A DNA stretch of 64,000 nt from an uncultured Clostridia bacterium (lineage in GTDB: Bacteria; Bacillota; Clostridia; Christensenellales; Borkfalkiaceae): the NCBI GenBank assembly GCA_944368925.1, contig CALVXG010000001.1, positions 310,001 to 374,000 on the forward strand, in the 5' to 3' direction. Both the position numbers and the translations under genes were made by a program. Below are positions 46,449 through 53,844 of this stretch, one piece after another. A model generated the notes under the pieces. That model was not told the origin of the DNA. It saw nothing but the letters and a program-made list of their open reading frames with translations, and did no database searches. The first letter of the stretch is position 1. Each line of letters begins with the position of its first letter.

Positions 46449-46996
46449 GCGATCACCCCCGTGTGCTCGACGGCGGACGCTTTCCCGCATTCCGAACGGA
46501 TCGCGTACGTATCCGTCCCGCCCGACGCTGCGCCGAATTGCAGACGCACCGTAAGATGCAGCTTCCCGTCCGTATAGTCGTATTCATACAACGCCGACTC
46601 TGCGGTAAACCGCGCTTGCACGCCCCGAACAAGCGACCCTTCGTCATACTCCGAAAGAAGCGTCTGCGACCAGCTCTCCGAACTTTCCAGGTTCGCCTGC
46701 GACGGCTCGCCGCAACGGAACGCAAACGCAAAACTTTTCGCAAATTTCGTAACGATGACCGTCACCCGATCGCTTTGCCCTTGCGTACCTTTCGCAAATC
46801 GCCCGACGTCCTCCATCACCGACAGCGCTTCCTCCGCCGCAGCCGTACATTCCACCGTCTGCGACGCCTTCGCCTGTATCTGCCCCGCCACCAGCGCAGA
46901 GGCATACCCTCCCGCCGACAGCAGAATCACCAACGCCATCGTGATCACCACTTCTACCAACGAATAGGCGCGGCTGCGCGCCGAAATTGCTTTCAT
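46445..46996 (-). CDS. Minor pilin (type IV prepilin)
   Basis: 183 residues. The leader MKAISARSRA is followed by YSLVEVVITMALVIL, with the invariant Glu at +5 after cleavage between Ala and Tyr. Ala rather than Gly at -1 and Tyr at +1 are tolerated variants. One cysteine pair (TVECTAA, SECGK) lies in the soluble part. ATGA overlaps on both sides (46993-46996 and 46445-46448) tie it to the neighbouring pilins. It probably caps or primes the fibre, by analogy with ComGD-F or GspH-J. Confidence 0.85.
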   Translation of the reverse strand: MKAISARSRAYSLVEVVITMALVILLSAGGYASALVAGQIQAKASQTVECTAAAEEALSVMEDVGRFAKGTQGQSDRVTVIVTKFAKSFAFAFRCGEPSQANLESSESWSQTLLSEYDEGSLVRGVQARFTAESALYEYDYTDGKLHLTVRLQFGAASGGTDTYAIRSECGKASAVEHTGVIA

Positions 46997-47556
46997 GCCG
47001 CTCCCCCTTCCGTGATTTCACACGCAAACGCCCGTTCCGTTACACGCAAATATATCGTAAAGCGGAATACCTCTTCCGTGCCTTCCGCCGTGTATACATA
47101 ATCGTCCGTACGCTCTTCAAACCGTATCCCCGTATACGAATACGCATTCACGCGCACCTGCGCCGTTTCGCCTTGCACCGTCCCGCGGCCAAATTCCTGC
47201 GGATACGTGAACACGACTGCGCTGTCCTTTTCCCCGCTCTCCCAGCGTATGCCGTACGCCTGCGCATTGCCCGTTTCCGTCGGAACCGCTTTTACCAAAT
47301 ACTCCGCGTCCCCCGCCTCGATCGTATATCCCGCTCCGTCAAACGCCGAAAACCAATAATCGATCTCCGACCGCAACTGCGCCAGCGCCGATACCCGATC
47401 GCTTTGCGCTTCCGTCTTCGCGCTGAATCTCGAAATATACGTTATGAAGGATATCACTAATCCTGCCACCAGCGCAAAAAGCGCCATCGCTATGATCAGC
47501 TCAACCAGCGTAAACGCCCGACGTTTTTTTTCAAAACTTCGAATATTTTTTCGCAT
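46993..47556 (-). CDS. Minor pilin (type IV prepilin)
   Basis: 187 residues from MRKNIRSFEKKRRA. The prepilin motif AFTLVELIIAMALFALVAG has Phe +1 and Glu +5, with Ala at -1. The globular domain is rich in beta-strand-forming sequence and has one cysteine near the end. An in-frame TTG five codons upstream is a possible alternative start; neither has a strong ribosome binding site. It is the first of three overlapping minor-pilin genes. Confidence 0.88.
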   Translation of the reverse strand: MRKNIRSFEKKRRAFTLVELIIAMALFALVAGLVISFITYISRFSAKTEAQSDRVSALAQLRSEIDYWFSAFDGAGYTIEAGDAEYLVKAVPTETGNAQAYGIRWESGEKDSAVVFTYPQEFGRGTVQGETAQVRVNAYSYTGIRFEERTDDYVYTAEGTEEVFRFTIYLRVTERAFACEITEGGAA

Positions 47557-47868
47557 TTCTTTCCGTTCCAAACCGTTTTTTTCTGAAAAACAGCTCTCTT
47601 CTACCCCCTTCTCGTCCCGTTTTTCTACGCTTTTTTCGCTTTTTTTCAGCTTTTCGCCCCTTTTCCTATACTATGAAAAAAGGGAAATCTCGATTTCTTT
47701 ATCAGACCCCCCCTCTTTTTCTCAAATGCTCGGTTCGTGCAACTGCGGCGAATGGAATATTGCACTTCTCCGTACATAGGCCCGTTCCGCGCTCACCGCG
47801 CGGAACAGCGCCTTATTTATTTTATTCCCTGCTTTCGCAGGCTTTGCTCTTTTCGAGCAAGTTGCTGA
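47557..47868. other. Gene-free spacer between the major pilin and minor pilins
   Basis: About 310 nt with no supportable ORF. It contains a GTTCCGCGC/GCGCGGAAC hairpin near 47786-47810 without a T-run, a small CCTGC/GCAGG hairpin just after the pilin stop, and a T-rich tract at 47640-47720. The stems may stabilise the 3' end of the pilin mRNA so that pilin is made in excess. Confidence 0.6.
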
Positions 47869-48351
47869 TTAAGCGCCAGCCCCTTCTTCCGTCGTTTCGG
47901 TTGTTGCAGCGCCGTCAGCGCCCAAAACATAGATCGTAACGTTGGAATTCTGCTCCGCATAATTATTAAATTTGTTTCCCGTCTGTCCTGCAGGATCCGC
48001 GAGTTTGGTATAATCCACACCATCGTACTTTACCGTAGTTGCGGTAGCCTCTTCATCCAACTTAACAGGGGTCGGGTTAAACTGACCGTCGGTCACAACA
48101 AAATAATAAGCATCCGCACTGTCGCCCTTCTGGCACTTGATAACAAAGTCTCTGATGTCAGACTCACTCGTAAGAGCTTCCACATTGAAATTCTCAAACT
48201 CGGAGCGAGCTTCCTGCATTGCAGCACTCTCGTTCGCTTTGTTCACGACCGTCGTGAAGGTAGGGATCAAAACAGCCGCAAGAATCGCGATAACCGCAAT
48301 TACGATGACAAGTTCTGTGATCGTAAATGCCTTTTTCATCTTTTTCAACAT
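47869..48351 (-). CDS. pilA: Major type IV pilin
   Basis: 160 residues. The leader MLKKMKKA is followed by the classical N-terminus FTITELVIVIAVIAILAAV with Glu +5 and then LIPTF. The mature protein would be about 152 residues with a short globular domain and an Ala/Thr/Glu tail; no disulfide pair is seen. AAGGAG lies eight bases before the ATG. Its separation from the minor pilins by a structured spacer, and a terminator just upstream, suggest independent and higher expression. It could equally be a competence pseudopilin of the ComGC type. Confidence 0.9.
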   Translation of the reverse strand: MLKKMKKAFTITELVIVIAVIAILAAVLIPTFTTVVNKANESAAMQEARSEFENFNVEALTSESDIRDFVIKCQKGDSADAYYFVVTDGQFNPTPVKLDEEATATTVKYDGVDYTKLADPAGQTGNKFNNYAEQNSNVTIYVLGADGAATTETTEEGAGA

Positions 48352-48413
48352 ATTCTTTTCTCCTTTTAACTTTCTTTTTCGCCGCTAAAATTTGAATCAC
48401 CTGAAAACAAGAA

Positions 48414-48448
48414 CACCGTATTCCGCTCGTATGCGACGGAATACGGTG
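48414..48448 (-). terminator. Terminator after the paralogous membrane-protein pair
   Basis: Stem CACCGTATTCCG/CGGAATACGGTG with an 11-nt loop, followed on the minus strand by TTCTTGTTTTC. It lies between the 282-residue protein gene and the major pilin. Confidence 0.8.
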
Positions 48449-48498
48449 CCGCTTATTCCCGGAATCATCCCTAAATCAACTATTTCGTTTCCGCGCGC

Positions 48499-49347
48499 TT
48501 ACGCCTCTTCCGTCGCCTCGTCCGCCTGTTCTTCCTTCTGACGATAACGCTGACGGCGCAGCTCCCTGTTGCGCTCTTTACGATACTGCTGTTCTTCACG
48601 AATATTTTCGATCGTGATGTCCGCAGTCTGCTTCGCAAGCACAAGGTCGGAATCCGTTTCCAGTTTGATCACTACAGGATTGATTTTGATCGCTTTGATC
48701 CCTTCTTCCCGCACAAACCGATTCAGATCCGTATTCGCAAGCAGGAAATTCAGTACCACAACCCCACGCTTGATCATCACGCGCACTATCTTGTCCGTCT
48801 TGCATTTGAACGTTACTGCATTGCTCGCTTCCACTTTCTTGCAATCCGGATTCGCCAATATATACGCCACAATCGAATCGTAACGCGTTCTCGCTTCCGC
48901 CGTCAACGCCGCATACTTATCGATAAACGTTTCCTTTTCCTGTTTGTTCGACTCAAATACGATGCTCTTATCCGTCAGCTCTCCGTAACGGTCTACAAGC
49001 TCCTGCAATTCATCCTTCTTCTCCGCAGTCGCCGCGTCGTCCGCCGCCATCTCTTCCATCGGCTGCAAAACCGCGCCTTCCGTCTCCGCTTCAGGTGCCG
49101 CTTTCTCCGCCGCTGCAGGCGCTGCCTGCGGCATGCTGTCACAGATCTCCACCACACCGTCCTGCACTTTCAGAATCAGATCGTCACTCTCCACGCGAAG
49201 ACCTTTCCCGCTCTTCATACGGTTCGCGATCGCTTCACGTCTCTTCGCCTCCATGCGGCTGTCCGCTACCCACATCGAAATCGCCGTCACCAGCAATACG
49301 ATGAATACACAACTGATTACTATGTAGAAAATTTCCATTCCTTGCAT
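48499..49347 (-). CDS. Membrane-anchored pilus-operon protein, paralogue of its upstream neighbour
   Basis: 282 residues, not recognised. MQGMEIFYIVISCVFIVLL forms an N-terminal anchor (residues 5-28). A short motif follows (DLILKVQDGVVEICD, about 56-70), then an Ala/Glu-rich linker. The cytoplasmic-looking C-terminal domain (about 115-260) contains RTRYDSIVAYILANPDCKKV, and the tail is Arg/Lys/Glu-rich (RKERNRELRRQRYRQK). The anchor and the short motif recur in the 83-residue protein encoded just upstream. It could be a PilN/PilO-type assembly factor, but no fold signature supports that. GGGGGAG precedes the ATG. Confidence 0.7.
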   Translation of the reverse strand: MQGMEIFYIVISCVFIVLLVTAISMWVADSRMEAKRREAIANRMKSGKGLRVESDDLILKVQDGVVEICDSMPQAAPAAAEKAAPEAETEGAVLQPMEEMAADDAATAEKKDELQELVDRYGELTDKSIVFESNKQEKETFIDKYAALTAEARTRYDSIVAYILANPDCKKVEASNAVTFKCKTDKIVRVMIKRGVVVLNFLLANTDLNRFVREEGIKAIKINPVVIKLETDSDLVLAKQTADITIENIREEQQYRKERNRELRRQRYRQKEEQADEATEEA

Positions 49348-49350
49348 GGC

Positions 49351-49602
49351 TTACTCCCCCTTCCCTGCATCGGACATAAGCTCAACATTCTCGCTGTTGA
49401 CATCCTTACACTCTATCCGTACCACTTTCCCGTTCTGCACAATGTCCAACAGATATTTGTCGCTCCCTTCAATCTGCTTAAGCTCTTCCTTGAACAAACG
49501 CATCTGCTTCGACATCGATATGCCTTTCACTATGATCGCGGCCAACATGACAACCGCAAACAGTACGCATACTACGACGATCGCAACTTCCATTCCTGTC
49601 AT
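49351..49602 (-). CDS. Small membrane-anchored protein at the head of the pilus operon
   Basis: 83 residues from MTGMEVAIVVVCVLFAVVML. One helix (5-27), a charged linker and the motif YLLDIVQNGKVVRIECKD, which aligns with the start of the next gene product (LILKVQDGVVEICD). The start at 49602 is chosen for the matching M-x-GME beginnings of the two paralogues and a GGAGGG upstream. An in-frame ATG at 49677 would add 25 hydrophilic residues and cannot be excluded. It is the first gene after the promoter at 49732-49760 and ends 3 nt before its paralogue starts. Confidence 0.65.
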   Translation of the reverse strand: MTGMEVAIVVVCVLFAVVMLAAIIVKGISMSKQMRLFKEELKQIEGSDKYLLDIVQNGKVVRIECKDVNSENVELMSDAGKGE

Positions 49603-49731
49603 TTCCGTATCATACCCTCCATTTTTTTCCCGCTCCTCTTTCCACCCGCCTAAACGCAGTCTGAAAAATTTTAACATTCTTCCCCGCCGATTATGCCGAA
49701 ATGTGTTGAAAAAAGCGATACTCTTATATAT

Positions 49732-49760
49732 AGTATAACAAAATTAAAATGAATTGTCAA
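49732..49760 (-). promoter_or_regulatory. Promoter for the pilus operon
   Basis: Minus-strand TTGACA (49760-49755), 17-base spacer, TATACT (49737-49732). It gives a leader of about 120 nt before the ATG at 49602. Confidence 0.85.
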
Positions 49761-50466
49761 TATTTCGGAGTAATATTATAATATTATTTTTTATAACCGC
49801 ACGCGCATGTCCTTATTTGTGCCTCCTCACGCTTTTCCCTTCCGCCCCTTTGTCCCTTCCCCAACCATAAAATTCCGACATCTCCAAAGCCTGCCCGCTC
49901 CTCGCTTTCCCCTGTTTTTTCTTTGTCGCCGCCATTTTTATGCTACGTACACCACTTTTCGATTCCGATATCGTACAATCTCCGCCTTTCCTTTGTTCAG
50001 AAATATTGCCCTTACCCTTTCCTCTTTTGCGGCTGCAGCACATAAAAAAATGGTACGCTTTGGCATTCAGATTACCCCTGCGGACTTTTTGATCTGAATT
50101 TTTTTATGTTTTTTGTCCGCTTTTTGCCCGCCTTTCCCCTTTCGCGCGCCGCATTCCCCTCTAAACATTTGATTTTGTCATTTTTTAGCCGTTTTAAGCA
50201 CTGTTTTTTCCGATTTACCACGATTTTTACCGCATTTTATAGAATTTTGTGGTTATTTTGCCTGTAAGAAATGAAAATTTTATGTAAAAGATTATCCTTT
50301 TTTTCGCTTCTCTGCCGTCTGCCTCCCCCCGTAATTTCCTGCTTTTTTGCCGTTTTGACAAAGCAAGGCAAAATTTTTTTAAAAATTACATCCGCTTTCC
50401 CGAAAAAATGCCCGCTTTCTCGTCCAAAACTCACCACGTCCCCCGCTCAAAGGTACTTCGTACCCC

Positions 50467-50517
50467 GTTCAAGCCTGCGGCGCGCCCCTGTCAGACCCGC
50501 CGCGGCTCCGCTTGAAC
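50467..50517. other. Imperfect long hairpin, possible structured RNA
   Basis: GTTCAAGC at 50467-50474 pairs with GCTTGAAC at 50510-50517, and internally GCGGCG pairs with CGCCGC. Just upstream, GGTACTTCGTACC (about 50453-50465) folds on its own. No T-run follows, so it is not a terminator. Confidence 0.5.
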
Positions 50518-50642
50518 GTACCGCGCCCCTCTCCCGAATGCAACACGTACCCCGACCAATCGTACAGCGCCCCGCCAAATACCCCGACGACGCCCCTTGC
50601 CCGAACATCCGCCGACGGCATACGTGGTAAAAAAAGCCAAAA

Positions 50643-50696
50643 GCTTGTGCGGGGTCGGAAGCTCGTGCGAGGTCGGGAGTTGGTGCGGGGTCGGGA
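50643..50696. repeat. Three tandem 18-nt GC-rich repeats
   Basis: The units are GCTTGTGCGGGGTCGGAA, GCTCGTGCGAGGTCGGGA and GTTGGTGCGGGGTCGGGA, with no spacers. Related GTGCGG-type repeats are at 53701-53786 on the other side of ilvBN. Confidence 0.85.
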
Positions 50697-50790
50697 CTTC
50701 GGGCCTGTCCCCTTCCCGCGCACCGACACGGGAAAGACACCGCGAAAACAAAAAATCGCTGACAGGCGAAGACGGAAGAATCTGAAAAAA

Positions 50791-50828
50791 CGGAGGCGTC
50801 TGTCCGCACCAGCGGACAGACGCCTCCG
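50791..50828 (-). terminator. Distal terminator of ilvBN
   Basis: A perfect 17-bp inverted repeat (CGGAGGCGTCTGTCCGC and complement) with a 4-nt loop. A T-run flanks it on the minus side (TTTTTTCAG) and an A-run on the other, so it can act in both directions. Confidence 0.85.
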
Positions 50829-50837
50829 CAAAAAAAT

Positions 50838-50865
50838 ACGGCAGGATCTTGCAAGATCCTGCCGT
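50838..50865 (-). terminator. Proximal terminator of ilvBN
   Basis: The palindrome ACGGCAGGATCTTGC continues to its complement and is followed on the minus strand by ATTTTTTTG. It begins about 54 nt after the ilvN stop. Confidence 0.92.
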
Positions 50866-50918
50866 CTGTCGTTTTAATTTTTGAAAAATTATTTAAAAAG
50901 TTTCACACGTATGCCCGT

Positions 50919-51431
50919 CTATCGGTCGCTGCGGCTAAGCGATTCCACCGCGACCGAGCCGCCGCGCACCGCTTCCAGACGGGACGAATAATATTTTTTA
51001 TAATAGCGCAGCACTTCGTCGTTTTCCGTTTCTGTCTTTACGCTTTCCAAAATCACGCTGCCCTTGTCGTAATCTGCAACACTGATCCCGAATACCGACG
51101 CCGAACGGAAGACGTCTTCCATCTCCTCCCGCTTTAAACTGTGAAGCTTTACAAAAAGAATCTCCTTTTTGTGGATCGGAAGTTCCGTAAAATCCAGAAC
51201 CTTGATCACTTCCACGCTCCTGTTTAACTGCTTTTTGATCTGCTCGAACGTCTTGTCGTCACCGTACAGACTGATCGTCATGCGCGATACCGTGGGATCT
51301 TCCGTCTCACCCACCGTAAGACTCGACAGGTTGTAGGACTTCCCCGAAAATAATCCCGATATTTTCGCAAGCACGCCGACATCGTTCTCCACATACAGCG
51401 ACACCCAACGCTTTTTATTGCTCGTTCCCAT
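50919..51431 (-). CDS. ilvN: Acetolactate synthase small (regulatory) subunit
   Basis: 170 residues. The N-terminal ACT domain reads VSLYVENDVGVLAKISGLFSG then YNLSSLTVGETEDPTVSRM, the IlvN/IlvH signature. The C-terminal domain includes LHSLKREEMEDVF. It binds IlvB and confers valine feedback inhibition. The start lies 17 nt inside the 3' end of ilvB, so the subunits are coupled. Two strong terminators follow, which means ilvC, ilvD and leu genes are not part of this operon. Confidence 0.96.
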   Translation of the reverse strand: MGTSNKKRWVSLYVENDVGVLAKISGLFSGKSYNLSSLTVGETEDPTVSRMTISLYGDDKTFEQIKKQLNRSVEVIKVLDFTELPIHKKEILFVKLHSLKREEMEDVFRSASVFGISVADYDKGSVILESVKTETENDEVLRYYKKYYSSRLEAVRGGSVAVESLSRSDR

Positions 51432-53175
51432 CTCTCTTGCTCTCCTTCTTGTATTCGGTCACCATCTCCGAAAGCGCATTCCCGCCCGGTACCATCGGCA
51501 ATATGTCCAATTCCCTGTCTATGATAAACTCGATCAGCGTCGGTTTGTCCGTATGCGCCTTCGCACGCTCCAGCGCCGCCCCGATCTCCTCGCGCTTCGT
51601 CACGCGGATCCCCTCGATCCCGTAACTCTCCGCCAGCTTCACAAAATCGGGTATGTATTCGGGACACGATGCGTTCGGGTTCGAACACCATTGCGCACAG
51701 CTGCGACGCTTCTTCAGACACGTGCACGAATACCTGCCACCGAAAAACATCTCCTGCCATTGCCGTACATTCCCAAGATACGAGTTGTTCAGAATACAGA
51801 TCACGATCGGCAGCTCTTCACATACCGCCGTCGCAAGCTCCTGCTCGTTCATCTGGAATCCGCCGTCTCCCGATATGCTGATCACAGGCATATCCGGACA
51901 CCCCAGCTTCGCCCCGATCGCCGCAGGCAACCCGTATCCCATCGTTCCGAGTCCCCCCGACGTCAAAAGCTTACTCCTTCCCCGCAACTGCAAAAATTGC
52001 GTCGTCCACATCTGGTTCTGCCCCACATCCGTCGTCACGATCGCTTCCTTGAAATGCTCGTTGATCGCCCCGATAATGTCCTGCGGATTCATGTGCCCTT
52101 CCGTATGTATCGCAATCGGCTTCTCGCTGCGCAGCTTCTGCAAATGCGCCACCCATTCCTCCGTATGCTTCGGCTTGATCGCTATCTCTCTGAATTTCTC
52201 GATCGCCTCCCGCGCATCCGCTACGATCGGCACGTCCACCACAATATTCCTCGATATCGACGCCGCATCTATATCAATATGCACGATCTTCGCATTCTTC
52301 GCAAATTCACTGATCTTGCCCGTGATACGATCGTTAAACCGCGTCCCGATCGAAAATAATAAATCACACTCTGATACCGCCGTGTTCGACGCCACATTCC
52401 CGTGCATACCCATGTTCCCGATATACAACGGATGATCGGTCGGCAATGCTCCCTTCCCCATGATCGTCGTCACAACAGGTATGTTCAGCTCCTCCGCAAG
52501 CTTCGTCATCGCTTCCCCGCCGCGCGATATGTTCACTCCGCCGCCTACCAAAAACAACGGACGCTTCGCGTTCGCTACCATCTCCGCCGCCTTCTTCAAC
52601 TGCCCCATGTGCACGCCCGTCGACGGCTTGTACCCTCGGATCATCACTTCCTTCGGATATTCGTCACTCCCCATCGCCTGCTGCACATCCTTCGGTAAGT
52701 CCACAAGCACAGGCCCAGGCTTCCCCGTCCGCGCTATATAGAACGCTTCCTTGATGATCCGCCCAAGGTCTTCTCTCCGCCGTACCGTCACCGCATACTT
52801 GCATATGCTCCGACAGATCCCCACGATGTCCACTTCCTGAAACGCATCGTTCCCGATCAGATTCGTCGGCACCTGCCCCGTAAAACATACCAACGGCACA
52901 CTGTCATAATTCGCCGTCGCTATACCCGTCACAAGATTCGTCGCCCCGGGCCCGCTCGTCACAAGACAAACCCCCGTCTTGCCCGTCGCCCGCGCATATC
53001 CGTCCGCCGCATGCACCAACCCTTGCTCATGCCGCGGCAATACCACACGAAAATCTTTCTCCCCGTACAACGCGTCAAATAAATCAATCGCCATTCCGCC
53101 AGGATACGCAAATAACGTATCTACCTTCTCCTCTACCAACGCCTTCACAAATAATTGCGTTCCCTTGATCTTCAT
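51415..53175 (-). CDS. ilvB: Acetolactate synthase large subunit
   Basis: 586 residues, a ThDP-dependent enzyme. The catalytic Glu is in TLFAYPGGMAIDLFDAL; the FAD-binding middle domain follows, and the ThDP motif is ISGDGGFQMNEQELAT with the later NN of ILNNSYLGNVRQWQ. It condenses pyruvate (or pyruvate with 2-ketobutyrate), the first common step of branched-chain amino acid synthesis. Between GGRYS and IPDFVKLAE, at about residues 480-506, there is an extra cysteine-rich stretch with five cysteines that is absent from standard IlvB. GGAGG precedes the ATG. Expression is under the T-box at 53233-53529. Confidence 0.97.
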   Translation of the reverse strand: MKIKGTQLFVKALVEEKVDTLFAYPGGMAIDLFDALYGEKDFRVVLPRHEQGLVHAADGYARATGKTGVCLVTSGPGATNLVTGIATANYDSVPLVCFTGQVPTNLIGNDAFQEVDIVGICRSICKYAVTVRRREDLGRIIKEAFYIARTGKPGPVLVDLPKDVQQAMGSDEYPKEVMIRGYKPSTGVHMGQLKKAAEMVANAKRPLFLVGGGVNISRGGEAMTKLAEELNIPVVTTIMGKGALPTDHPLYIGNMGMHGNVASNTAVSECDLLFSIGTRFNDRITGKISEFAKNAKIVHIDIDAASISRNIVVDVPIVADAREAIEKFREIAIKPKHTEEWVAHLQKLRSEKPIAIHTEGHMNPQDIIGAINEHFKEAIVTTDVGQNQMWTTQFLQLRGRSKLLTSGGLGTMGYGLPAAIGAKLGCPDMPVISISGDGGFQMNEQELATAVCEELPIVICILNNSYLGNVRQWQEMFFGGRYSCTCLKKRRSCAQWCSNPNASCPEYIPDFVKLAESYGIEGIRVTKREEIGAALERAKAHTDKPTLIEFIIDRELDILPMVPGGNALSEMVTEYKKESKRDGNEQ

Positions 53176-53232
53176 TCCTTTACCTCCGTTGCGACACTCT
53201 CGCTTCGCTCTTCTCCGCTGTCTATATAATCA

Positions 53233-53529
53233 AAAAGCCCCGGACAGCTCTCTCGCTGCCCGGGGCGACCTTCTACCGCGTTACCACCCGATTTCGGAAT
53301 TCATCCATTCCGCTCTCTGCCCGATACACCCTCGCTTTCCCGCGCTCCGATATCGGTTTCCCTATAACGGCGGAAATCTCCGTCAAAGCCTACTCGCTCC
53401 CCGCTTTCGGTTTGCCGCTCAGGGGCTACCTTCCGCCGCGCTCTTGCAAGAACTTTCACCTGCCGTTCTCTCTCTGCCGCCAATCCGCGCGGGTACTCCT
53501 CCCCGTCTTTGCGTTTCTTGTGTTACGTT
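53233..53529 (-). promoter_or_regulatory. T-box leader (tRNA-sensing riboswitch) of ilvBN
   Basis: The minus-strand T-box sequence GGGTGGTAACGCGG is at 53289-53276. A GCCCCGG/CCGGGGC terminator with a CTTTTTGA tail follows (about 53266-53233). Stem I elements are present: GGGGAGGAGTACC at the 5' side, an AGAGAG bulge, GGTGAAAG, and a specifier loop reading GGAAGGTAGCCCCTGAGC. By comparison with other T-boxes (GAA-codon-GCCCCTGAGC) the likely specifier is GUA, valine, at 53429-53427. Uncharged tRNA would favour the antiterminator and allow ilvB transcription. The T-box identity is certain; the codon is an inference. Confidence 0.93.
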
Positions 53530-53535
53530 ATTAAA

Positions 53536-53564
53536 ATAATACCACACATCCGCCCGCTTGTCAA
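53536..53564 (-). promoter_or_regulatory. Promoter for T-box-ilvB-ilvN
   Basis: Minus-strand TTGACA (53564-53559), 17-base spacer, TATTAT (53541-53536), placing the transcript start near 53529, just before T-box stem I. Confidence 0.85.
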
Positions 53565-53700
53565 GAATTTTTTTCTCCGTCTTTCTCCCATTTTCTCCCT
53601 TCCGCGCTTTATCCGCGCTTTATCCTTGCCTTGCCTGTGCTTTGCCTGCGCCATTCCATATATATACTTGCGGTTCAGCCAAGTGAATACCAAGCGGCGT

Positions 53701-53786
53701 GTGCGGAACGGCAGGGTGCGGAACGGCGGGTGCGAGGTGTGGAGCAACTGGCGCAAAGTGTGTAGCGGCGGGTGCAGGGTGCCGCG
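53701..53786. repeat. Degenerate GTGCGG repeats downstream of pgi
   Basis: Units GTGCGGAACGGCAGG, GTGCGGAACGGCGG, GTGCGAGGTGTGG and a more diverged GTGTGTAGCGGCGG follow each other. They resemble the 18-nt repeats at 50643-50696. The 53176-53844 stretch otherwise holds only the T-box, its promoter and the pgi terminator; no gene is supported. Confidence 0.7.
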
Positions 53787-53800
53787 CTTTTTATAAACGA

Positions 53801-53831
53801 AGGCCGTCCGCAAATTCTTTGCGGACGGCCT
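53801..53831 (-). terminator. Terminator of pgi
   Basis: Stem AGGCCGTCCGCAAA/TTTGCGGACGGCCT with a 3-nt loop, 14 nt after the pgi stop. It shares the core CCGTCCGCAAA with the argH terminator at 20513. Confidence 0.85.
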
Positions 53832-53844
53832 CTTATTTTTTAAA

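Larger units (their letters stand above)
49761..50790. other. Large gene-free region between the pilus operon and ilvN
   Basis: No ORF here has both a ribosome binding site and a recognisable product. Two parts are visible: 49761-50440 is T-rich on the plus strand with homopolymer tracts, and 50440-50760 is GC-rich, with repeats and hairpins. Signatures of RNase P RNA, tmRNA or SRP RNA were looked for and not found. Confidence 0.6.

Noticed and set aside
49813..50043. Minus-strand small basic ORF (possible 40-76 residues)
   Set aside because: No ribosome binding site, no promoter and no recognisable product; the region is compositionally biased.
50643..50696. Short repeats considered as a CRISPR array
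   Set aside because: The units are contiguous with no unique spacers, and no cas gene is present.
50512..50877. Plus-strand open frame through the repeat region
   Set aside because: It runs through both ilvBN terminators, is Arg/Lys/Pro-rich because of the repeats, and has no ribosome binding site.
51674..51692. GGGTTCGAACACC, resembling a tRNA T-loop
   Set aside because: It lies in the ilvB cysteine-rich insertion. The reading frame is continuous and no cloverleaf can be drawn.
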